Positions 53,591-61,051 of a DNA stretch of 64,000 nucleotides are shown one piece after another; the stretch's first letter is position 1; every line of letters starts with the position of its first letter. The stretch comes from JADHUC01 sp964617665 (GTDB lineage Bacteria; Planctomycetota; Planctomycetia; Pirellulales; Pirellulaceae). The notes below the pieces were generated by a model. The model made no database searches, was not told where the DNA came from, and worked only from the letters and a program-made list of their open reading frames with translations. The position numbers and the translations under genes are program-made. The stretch lies in assembly GCA_964617665.1 (NCBI GenBank), contig CAZUAH010000011.1:4199-68198 (forward strand). The letters are read 5' to 3'.

Positions 53591-54919
53591 ATGTCGGCGA
53601 CGATAACACAAGAGATCAGCAAGGACCTGTTGTCGACCCTACTGTCGGACGACACCTTCTGGCCAGCGGAACCGAGTTCGGTAAAAGAGACTGGACTGAG
53701 CGAAGCCTTCGTGGAATCGCTGGTCTGCAAGTTTCTTGGACGAATCGGCACTAGCAGCGGTCGCAAGATCGCTGACGCACTGTGCCTGCCGTTTGGCGTG
53801 ATCGAGAGTCTGCTTGCCACGCTGCGGACAAGACAGGTCGTCGTTCACGCAGGCTCTGCCCCGTTCAACGATTACTACTACACGCTCAGCGAACAGGGAC
53901 GTCGCCGTGCGCGGGCCTACGCCGAGGCGTGCGCGTATGTCGGGCCGGCACCGGTGCCGTTGATGGATTACGTGATCGCCGTCGAAGCTCAAGCGGTAAG
54001 CGCCGAATCCCCTCGCCGTAGTCAACTGGAAGAGGCGTTTGGCGACATCACGTTCAATGCCGACATATTTGAACAGCTTGGACCAGCCGTCAATTCCGGC
54101 GCCGGAATGTTTCTCTACGGTGCACCCGGCAATGGCAAGTCGACGCTTGCCAAGCGGATTACGTTGTGCTTCGGCCAGGAGATTTGGATTCCCCACGCGA
54201 TCCTGGAAGACAACAACGTGATCAAACTGTTCGACGCCTCCTATCACCATGGAGTGAAAGGACATTCCAGCGGGCTGATCAAGCTTCGCGAGCACGATCG
54301 TCGCTGGATCAAGATCCGGCGTCCAACCGTGGTTGTGGGCGGCGAGTTGACCATGGAGAACCTGGAGATTCGGCACGATGCAAACAGCAACGTGAGCGAA
54401 GCACCGATTCAGATGAAAAGCAATTGCGGCTGTTTGCTGATCGACGATTTCGGGCGGCAGCGTATCGCGCCTGCGGACCTGCTGAACCGATGGATCGTGC
54501 CGCTGGAAAGCCGGTACGATTTTTTGACCTTGTCCACCGGTAAGAAGATCCAGGTACCATTCGAACAGTTGATCATCTTCTCGACAAACCTGGAACCGGA
54601 CGATCTGGTCGACGAAGCCTTCCTTCGGCGAATTCCTTACAAGATCGAGATCACAGATCCCGACGCGGAAGAGTACCACAGCCTATTTGAACTGTACGCC
54701 GACCAGTTTCGATATCAGTACCGCGCGGACGTTGTGGACTACCTGCTGAAACAGCACTATGAAGCCGCGAGCCGGCCGCTTCGTCGCTGCCATCCGCGAG
54801 ACCTGCTAAGCCAGGTTCGCAGCTATTGCACGTACAACGATCTGCCGATCGAGATGCGACCCGAGTACTTCGACCGCGCCGCAAAGAGCTACTTCGCGAC
54901 TGTATTGAGGGGCAAATGA
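53591..54919 (+). CDS. AAA-type ATPase with N-terminal winged-helix-like domain
   Basis: 442 residues from ATG 53591. About residues 35-110 look like a winged helix (VESLVCKFLG, ADALCLPFGVIESLLATLRT, YYTLSEQGRRRA). The ATPase has Walker A GAPGNGKS (177-184), Walker B CLLIDDFG (D285-D286), sensor-like LIIFSTNLEP and Arg-rich DEAFLRRIPYKIEI. A C-terminal lid follows (RPLRRCHPRDLL). Members are sometimes labelled as ATPases associated with Flp pilus assembly, but nothing of a pilus is nearby. Its stop codon overlaps the start of the kinase-tubulin gene (ATGA), so the two products are probably made together and work together. No export signal; a cytoplasmic remodelling ATPase is likely. Confidence 0.88.
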   Translation: MSATITQEISKDLLSTLLSDDTFWPAEPSSVKETGLSEAFVESLVCKFLGRIGTSSGRKIADALCLPFGVIESLLATLRTRQVVVHAGSAPFNDYYYTLSEQGRRRARAYAEACAYVGPAPVPLMDYVIAVEAQAVSAESPRRSQLEEAFGDITFNADIFEQLGPAVNSGAGMFLYGAPGNGKSTLAKRITLCFGQEIWIPHAILEDNNVIKLFDASYHHGVKGHSSGLIKLREHDRRWIKIRRPTVVVGGELTMENLEIRHDANSNVSEAPIQMKSNCGCLLIDDFGRQRIAPADLLNRWIVPLESRYDFLTLSTGKKIQVPFEQLIIFSTNLEPDDLVDEAFLRRIPYKIEITDPDAEEYHSLFELYADQFRYQYRADVVDYLLKQHYEAASRPLRRCHPRDLLSQVRSYCTYNDLPIEMRPEYFDRAAKSYFATVLRGK

Positions 54920-57900
54920 CAACACCAGCGGAACAAGCATCAGATAATACGATTGACGCTCCCAGGACCGCGCAGGTCAATGCGAACAGAGAGCCGATCC
55001 CGGGGTATGTCCTGAAAGAACGCATCGGCACAGGCGGCTTTGGCGAGGTGTGGAAGGCCGAAGCACCCGGTGGCCTGTTGAAAGCCGTGAAGTTCGTCTA
55101 CGGAAAACTTGACGAAGCGGCAGCGTCACGGGAATTGGAGGCGCTGGAACAGATCAAGAGGGTCCATCACCCGCTGTTGCTTTCGCTGGAAAGGATCGAG
55201 ATTGTCGATGGCCGCTTGGTGATCGTATCGGAGCTGGCCAAGTCGAGTTTGAAAGATCGTTTTGACGCCTGCAAAGAAGCGGGCATGGACGGGATTCCGC
55301 GGGACGAGCTGTTGCGATACCTGGGCGATGCGGCGGACGCCCTGGACTACCTGTACGAAGAACACTCGCTGCAGCACCTGGACGTCAAGCCGGAGAACTT
55401 GCTGCTCGTCGGCAATCGGGTCAAAATCGCCGACTTCGGACTTGTGCGCGATCTGCGCACGTCGGGTGAATCGCATGGTGGCGGAGTGACGCCACTTTAC
55501 TCGGCGCCCGAAGTGCTTCGCGGCGAGCCGACTCGGGTTAGCGATCAGTACAGTCTGGCAATTGTCTATCAGCAGATGTTGACCGGCGAGCCGCCCTTTG
55601 CCGGACGCACGTTCGCCCAGCTTGCCGCGCAGCATCATCACTGCAAACCCGTGCTCAAGTTATTGCCACAATCAGATCAGGCGGTCATTGCAAGAGCTTT
55701 GTCGAAAGAACCGTCAAAACGGTTTCCAGGCTGTCGCGTGCTGATCGACAATTTGCTACGCGCGGGCGTCCACGGTTCCGGCGGCCAGCGAACGAAGACG
55801 CCCAGGCAGACACGGTCGACAGCGAGGGGGGCAACTGACGTTGGCCGCGGCAGCGCTCACGACGCCAGCGCAGTCGCCAAGACCATGCCTTTTTCGCTTG
55901 AAAAGGCGGCCATTGAAAAACTTCCGACAATTGATCTCTCGGAGAAACCCGCTGAGTATCGGCCCGCCGTCTTTATCGGCGTGGGGCGTACAGGCGCCCA
56001 AACGCTGATGAGATTACATCAACGGCTGGACGAGGTTCTTGGCGATTTGGACCGCATACCCTGTTTGCAGATGCTTCTGATTGATACCGACTCGCAATCA
56101 CTTGGCCAGGCCACCGAGGCAGAGAGCGCCGCCGCCGTGCGAGGACGCGATACGCTAGTAATGCCGCTCCGCCCGCCCCACGAGTACCGGCCAAAATCCG
56201 AACAACTGCTCGAATGGCTGAGCCGACGTTGGCTCTACAATATACCCCGTTCGTTGTCGACCGAGGGATTTCGGCCACTGGGGCGCCTTGCACTGGTCGA
56301 TCACAGCGACAAGTTGATCGAGCGACTCCGCAACGCCATCGGGATCGCCACCGACGCTGAGTCTCTGGCACCGTCTACAGAGAATGCCGGCATTCCGTTT
56401 CAGAGCGGCCCGCCGCGGGTGTTCATTGTGGCATCGACCGCTGGCGGAACGGGCAGCGGTACCGCTTTGGACTTGGCCTACGTCGTACGCGAATTGTTGG
56501 TCGAGCAAGGTCTCTCGGACGATGCTGTCTACGGCATCCTGGCCCATTCAACGACGCGCAACGCCGACAAGCGGGACCTGGCCATCGCAAACACGTACGC
56601 GTTTCTGATGGAACTGAAGCACCTGAGCCGTGTCGGAGGGCATTACCCCGGCGACGCGGCTTTTGGACTGCTGGCCTCCTACCAGCGCGATGTCGCTTTC
56701 CAGCACACGTACCTGGTTCATCTAGGCGACGAATTGACCGATGCGCAGTACCAATCTGGCGTCGACGCCCTGGCCGAGTACTTGTACCTGAACTGTGCGA
56801 CGCCAGCGTCTGCGTTCTTTGATTCCTCGCGAGATGGCTCGGGCAAAAACGATCCGTATTCCCAAGCAACCATGCGGACTTTCGCGATCGGCCGACCACG
56901 GAAGTGCGACAATGGTCCCCTTGATAGGGATCTTGCCTTGTTGTGTCGATCCACGATCGCCACGTGGCTAGGTAGCGACGCACTCGGTGAGGGCGAAAAC
57001 GCCAGCAGAAGCAGACAGAAAGAGACGGGTGACGCATCGAACAGCCATGCCCGGGCGTCTACGCCCGAAGTTGAGGGCATTGTCGCGGGACAGATTGGTT
57101 CGCTGGACTTGAGACTCGCCCCTCTGGTCGAACGTGCGCTAGGAATCGCGCAGACCGAATTCGGTCGTGACATAGACGGTTATCTCCGTCAAATGATCGA
57201 GAGTGTCAAAGCAACACGCGTCGCGTCGGCTCAAGCCTCCGCCGACCAACTGTTCGCAGACATTGACGGCTTCCTGACACGATCTACCGCACACGGTCCT
57301 CGAGCTTTGCAGGCCGATGGACTCAAAGGCGTACTGACCGGTCAAATGGCAAGGTTTCTTGCCCGCAAGACAACAGCCGCTCGACAATGGCTGATCGGAC
57401 TCATGGAGGTTCCACAAGTGCGGCTCGACGGGGCGTGTCAAGCGGCCGTATGCTTCGCCAAGCAGCTTGGCAAGATCGAATCGTCGGCTAGCCAAGTGGT
57501 GCAGCGACTGGCGAACGAAGTGGCCGAATTGAGTCGACAAGCAGTCGACACCCAGTCGGAGAAACTACTTCTGCAATACGGGAAACTCCGCGTCTACGAG
57601 ATGGCCCATCGCTGTGTGCGCGACGGGGTTCGCGCAATGCGTCTGGAGATTACCGCAAGCGCAGAGGAGTTACTGAAACTACACCGTACACTGATCGATG
57701 TTGCGGCCAAGTTCGACTCGCAGTGTGCGGTACCCGATCAGGAGCAAGTGCCGGACAACGGCGAAGGATCCCCGGACCAAAGCAACTCGCCCAATCCGGC
57801 GTCCCAGGTATTGGAGTTAATGGACAGGCAAATGCGGAACAGATTTGCAGACGCCGACCATTCGCTTCACAGCATGCTTGGTGGGAAGTTGCGCGAACCG

Positions 57901-58317
57901 AAAATGCTGTACAAATCGCTGTGTGAAACGGGGCGTGCCGTTCTTCGTCTAAGATCCGGCGCGGCGAATGGGCAACCACCGGAGTGTAGAGCGGGAAGCG
58001 AACAGCACAACAGCGACATTGACGCCTGGATCGACGAAGCGACGCCGAAACTGATTAATTGTGGCGGCGGGAAACGCATGTTGATGTTGTTTGATGAGCA
58101 ATCCGACATCGCAGCTATCAAACGCGACGTAGAACAGACCACAGGCGACAGCCTGACCGCGGTGGCCGGCCCACGACAGGACGCGCTGCTCTGTTGCGAG
58201 ATGGAACGCGTCCCGCTCGACAATATCGCCGCCGCTCTGATCAACGGCCGCCGCGAATACGCCGAATTGGCCTCACGCCTGCACACTCGCATCGACGTGG
58301 CTTGGCCGGACGAGTAG
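54916..58317 (+). CDS. Ser/Thr protein kinase fused to tubulin/FtsZ-like GTPase domain
   Basis: 1133 residues from ATG 54916, overlapping the ATPase stop (ATGA). Residues 30-285 are a Hanks-type kinase: Gly-loop GTGGFG (38-43), AVKF Lys59, catalytic loop HLDVKPEN (154-161, Leu where RD kinases have Arg), DFG (173-175), SAPE (197-200). A basic, flexible linker follows (about 286-345). From about 350 comes a tubulin-superfamily GTPase: AVFIGVGRTGAQTL at the first strand, MLLIDTDSQSL, and the signature AGGTGSGTA (509-517) in which the GTP-binding G-box is obvious. The remainder (about 700-1133) is mostly helical with a coiled-coil character and a charged low-complexity insert (about 940-970). 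No TM helix. It resembles the tubulin-like (Tubulin_2/FtsZ-like) family; the cellular role is unknown. Confidence 0.9.
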   Translation: MTTPAEQASDNTIDAPRTAQVNANREPIPGYVLKERIGTGGFGEVWKAEAPGGLLKAVKFVYGKLDEAAASRELEALEQIKRVHHPLLLSLERIEIVDGRLVIVSELAKSSLKDRFDACKEAGMDGIPRDELLRYLGDAADALDYLYEEHSLQHLDVKPENLLLVGNRVKIADFGLVRDLRTSGESHGGGVTPLYSAPEVLRGEPTRVSDQYSLAIVYQQMLTGEPPFAGRTFAQLAAQHHHCKPVLKLLPQSDQAVIARALSKEPSKRFPGCRVLIDNLLRAGVHGSGGQRTKTPRQTRSTARGATDVGRGSAHDASAVAKTMPFSLEKAAIEKLPTIDLSEKPAEYRPAVFIGVGRTGAQTLMRLHQRLDEVLGDLDRIPCLQMLLIDTDSQSLGQATEAESAAAVRGRDTLVMPLRPPHEYRPKSEQLLEWLSRRWLYNIPRSLSTEGFRPLGRLALVDHSDKLIERLRNAIGIATDAESLAPSTENAGIPFQSGPPRVFIVASTAGGTGSGTALDLAYVVRELLVEQGLSDDAVYGILAHSTTRNADKRDLAIANTYAFLMELKHLSRVGGHYPGDAAFGLLASYQRDVAFQHTYLVHLGDELTDAQYQSGVDALAEYLYLNCATPASAFFDSSRDGSGKNDPYSQATMRTFAIGRPRKCDNGPLDRDLALLCRSTIATWLGSDALGEGENASRSRQKETGDASNSHARASTPEVEGIVAGQIGSLDLRLAPLVERALGIAQTEFGRDIDGYLRQMIESVKATRVASAQASADQLFADIDGFLTRSTAHGPRALQADGLKGVLTGQMARFLARKTTAARQWLIGLMEVPQVRLDGACQAAVCFAKQLGKIESSASQVVQRLANEVAELSRQAVDTQSEKLLLQYGKLRVYEMAHRCVRDGVRAMRLEITASAEELLKLHRTLIDVAAKFDSQCAVPDQEQVPDNGEGSPDQSNSPNPASQVLELMDRQMRNRFADADHSLHSMLGGKLREPKMLYKSLCETGRAVLRLRSGAANGQPPECRAGSEQHNSDIDAWIDEATPKLINCGGGKRMLMLFDEQSDIAAIKRDVEQTTGDSLTAVAGPRQDALLCCEMERVPLDNIAAALINGRREYAELASRLHTRIDVAWPDE

Positions 58318-58414
58318 ACGCAAGCAGTCGCACAGAACCAGCAGATTCCGTCCTTCCATTCCCTCCGTATTGGTGCGGCTATCGATACCTGCCTGTTAGG
58401 TAAATGGAGGTTGC

Positions 58415-58490
58415 GGTGGCCGGGGTTGGAGGGCACAAGCCCGAAACCCCGGGGCTTCCCTCGCTAACGCTCAGTCCAGCCCCGGCCACC
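58415..58490. terminator. Palindromic element between convergent genes
   Basis: GGTGGCCGGGGTTGGA (58415-58430) pairs with TCCAGCCCCGGCCACC (58475-58490), 15 of 16 plus one G-U. An inner AAGCCC...GGGGCTT hairpin lies between. Located between the stops of the kinase-tubulin gene (58317) and the SGNH-like gene (58547), it may end transcription from both sides; no T-run follows, so it may instead be a dispersed repeat. Confidence 0.6.
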
Positions 58491-58546
58491 AAACCCGACA
58501 TTGATCGATAGACGATCCGGCACGATGGGCCTCCGAGCCCGTCGGT

Positions 58547-60019
58547 TCACTTCAACGGCGGCTCGAACACGTCAAATGCGTGGATCGTGATTTCGTTTTC
58601 TCCGTCTGCAACCAGCTTCACCGTGTGCTTTCCGTTTGGCAGATTTGCGGCTAACGTCGCACGGAACAGCTTCCCTGTTTCGCCATCGAAGCCGACGGTG
58701 GCCTTCGTAGCGCGGCGGACGGTCCAGGTGAACTTGTCGCCTTTCCGGTTGCGCTCCGGACGCCGCCATTCGTCTGGTTCGATCATGATTTGGCCGGTGT
58801 CGCTGACAAACGGTTGCTTTGCGTTGCCGTTACCATCCGAGCCGGTCACACTTCCGACAAGCTCAAAACTGCCTTCGTCATCCTGCATCGCAATGGTCCA
58901 CGTTTGTGGGACAACGTTTTCGCCAAGTCTGACACCATGCGGCGACTGGTCGCGTGCGGGGCTGCGCCGTTCGGCAAAGTTCGTCTTGGCCCACTGGATG
59001 TAGGTCATGAAGTACGCATCAATCGCGTCAGCAGTCCTACCGTCAATGAAGACGCTGGCGCTACCGCTACCAGACTCGCCAATCAAATCGACGCGGTTCC
59101 CGGTGAATTCCAGTTCGATTGTTGCACCAGGCGTCGATGTGGATAGTGACTGATGGTCGGATAGTTGACCGGCGGTCTTTCTCCAGGCATCCTCCGGCGC
59201 GATGCGAACGCAGCTGCTATCGGTATGAATCCGACGCTCGCGAGACGTTGGTTCGTAGCCGGACTCGTCCGGACAGCGCAGATGAGCGACGATGTTCATA
59301 TTGACGATCTTGGCGCCGTAGCCGCTCTGGTGGACGGCGTCGTTCAGCAAGTCTTCAATCTTCAAGTTGTTCTCGGTCAGGTACCGTGCCCACTGGCGAC
59401 GGTTTTCGACGAATTCGACACCGTACTTTTTGCACACGGCCCGAGCCTCGTCGACCTGTTGATCTGGCGCGTCCTCACGTTTGCCCCAAAACGGCTTGCC
59501 GCGCTCGCGCCAGTGGATACTTGGCACGACAATATCGGCCGTGGTGTGCTTGCGTAGTTCGACGATCACTTTCTCCAACTCCGGCGACCGGCCAATCGTA
59601 TAGATCAACACCAGGTCGGGCTGATCCGTAATGACCAAATGCCGAGCCCACCCGCGCAAGTATTGCCAAGGACAAGAGTTGCCAACCATCTTCTTGTAAG
59701 CCAATTCCCTGTCGCTGCCGAATTGCTGCTGGATCATTTCGATCAACTGATCTCCATTGCCGAGCTTGTTCGTGTAACTGGAGCCAAGAGCCCAGATCAG
59801 AAACGGTCGGGGTGGGGTGAAACCGTCAGTCAGTTTCGCCACCGACAACGCGAGGTTCTTCCCTGCATCCGGCCCGGGTTCGGCGGTGTAGTCGGCGGCA
59901 CCTTCAGGTTTTGGCTTGTCGACACGCTTGGGCGGCGCCTTTCTGTCTTGGGCCACAATAGAGGCGGTGAGTATAAGGCAGACGAAATAGGCGATTGCTC
60001 GCAGGACCCCGGTGTGCAT
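58547..60019 (-). CDS. Secreted SGNH-hydrolase-like protein with C-terminal beta-sandwich
   Basis: 490 residues; ATG 60019 is chosen over 60034 because GGAGA lies 8 bp upstream and the signal peptide (LRAIAYFVCLILTASIVA) follows. About residues 60-245 resemble an SGNH hydrolase: ALGSSYTNKLGNG (Ser in block I), VLIYTIGRSPELE in place of the usual G.ND, and HQSGYGAKIVNMNIVAHL near the end, where the catalytic Asp-x-x-His is not clear. The rest is beta-rich (IELEFTGNRVDLIGESGSGS, TWTVRRATKATVGFD, KHTVKLVADGENEITIHAFD), perhaps two carbohydrate-binding sandwiches. Incomplete SGNH residues mean activity is uncertain. Confidence 0.82.
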   Translation of the reverse strand: MHTGVLRAIAYFVCLILTASIVAQDRKAPPKRVDKPKPEGAADYTAEPGPDAGKNLALSVAKLTDGFTPPRPFLIWALGSSYTNKLGNGDQLIEMIQQQFGSDRELAYKKMVGNSCPWQYLRGWARHLVITDQPDLVLIYTIGRSPELEKVIVELRKHTTADIVVPSIHWRERGKPFWGKREDAPDQQVDEARAVCKKYGVEFVENRRQWARYLTENNLKIEDLLNDAVHQSGYGAKIVNMNIVAHLRCPDESGYEPTSRERRIHTDSSCVRIAPEDAWRKTAGQLSDHQSLSTSTPGATIELEFTGNRVDLIGESGSGSASVFIDGRTADAIDAYFMTYIQWAKTNFAERRSPARDQSPHGVRLGENVVPQTWTIAMQDDEGSFELVGSVTGSDGNGNAKQPFVSDTGQIMIEPDEWRRPERNRKGDKFTWTVRRATKATVGFDGETGKLFRATLAANLPNGKHTVKLVADGENEITIHAFDVFEPPLK

Positions 60020-60166
60020 TGCGATTATCTCCATAAATCACGTTCTTTCAGAATAAGGCCGTGCAGCCTCCGCTGGTCAACGGACACTACAAATGCTATA
60101 GAGAAGCCGACCATTTTGCATGGGGGCGTGCCCCATTTCACGAGACCGAATCACGAACGAGACACT

Positions 60167-60820
60167 ATGGGCCGACGTGCACTTCGCAAGATTGATCCGT
60201 CGCTGGATCTTTCACATCACTTGAGGACTGTTGACGATCTGCCGGTGCCGCTGGAGGCCGCGGCATTGTTCGAGCGTGTTGCGCCTTTGGAAATCGAAGT
60301 CGGATGCGGCAAAGGGCTGTTCCTGTTCGAGGCATCGGGCGGAAATCCGAACCGCGACTTTCTTGGCTGCGAGGTCTCACAAAAATACGCTCGTTTCGCG
60401 GCAGCCAGACTCGCCCGCGAGCAGCGTGCAAACGCAATCATGATTCACGGGGATGCCCAAAGGCTATTTCACGACATGCTGCCCGATGCTTGTGCGGCAA
60501 GCGTCCACGTTTACTTTCCAGATCCCTGGTGGAAGAAACGACACAGACGCAGGCGAGTGTTAAACGAATCGTTCCTAAAGAACGTCGAACGGGTACTCAA
60601 ACCAAACGGCGTGTTTCATTTTTGGAGCGACGTGGAAGAGTACTTCCAAGTCACGCTGGAATTAATCGCGGAAGCCACCAACCTCAGTGCACCGCACGAG
60701 GTGTCGGAACGGCCTGCTGAGCACGACATGGATTACCGCACTCACTTCGAACGTCGCATGCGACTACACGATATTACAGTCCACCGCGCCGAGTTCCACC
60801 ATAATCAGAAAAGCGCGTGA
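60167..60820 (+). CDS. trmB: tRNA (guanine-N7-)-methyltransferase TrmB
   Basis: 217 residues from ATG 60167; the frame runs open to 59639 but only this start gives the expected N-terminus and size. The SAM-binding block LEIEVGCGKGLFLFEAS, GCEVSQKYARFAAARL, the DAQRLF loop and the family signature VYFPDPWWKKRHRRRRV are diagnostic, with VLKPNGVFHFWSDVEEYF next and a C-terminal T.FERR (RTHFERRM). It makes m7G46 in the tRNA variable loop from SAM. It is a housekeeping gene among exported-protein genes and probably has its own promoter. Confidence 0.95.
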   Translation: MGRRALRKIDPSLDLSHHLRTVDDLPVPLEAAALFERVAPLEIEVGCGKGLFLFEASGGNPNRDFLGCEVSQKYARFAAARLAREQRANAIMIHGDAQRLFHDMLPDACAASVHVYFPDPWWKKRHRRRRVLNESFLKNVERVLKPNGVFHFWSDVEEYFQVTLELIAEATNLSAPHEVSERPAEHDMDYRTHFERRMRLHDITVHRAEFHHNQKSA

Positions 60821-60986
60821 GAAGACGATATTGGCCTATTAGAGCCGTTGCTAACCGAAGCTCAATATCACGCGGCTCTTCGGTGTGGTCATCTCGATCC
60901 GCTGACATCACGGCGGAGTGTGACGATCGCAACGACGTTTTAGTGGGGGATATGTCGAAAATATATTTTCGGGGGCGGAGTGTCTG

Positions 60987-61018
60987 CCGAGCCGCGTGTG
61001 CCCGGCGTGTTGGCTCGG
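60987..61018. repeat. Hairpin between trmB and the Ig-repeat gene (CCGAGCC/GGCTCGG)
   Basis: CCGAGCC at 60987-60993 pairs with GGCTCGG at 61012-61018 across an 18-nt loop, in GGCGGAG...GGAGCCTCGCC context typical of dispersed planctomycete palindromes. It sits between the stop of trmB and the stop of the minus-strand Ig-repeat gene, so a terminator role is possible. Confidence 0.5.
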
Positions 61019-61051
61019 TGGAGCCTCGCCATCCCGTTTCTGAAACTGCTT

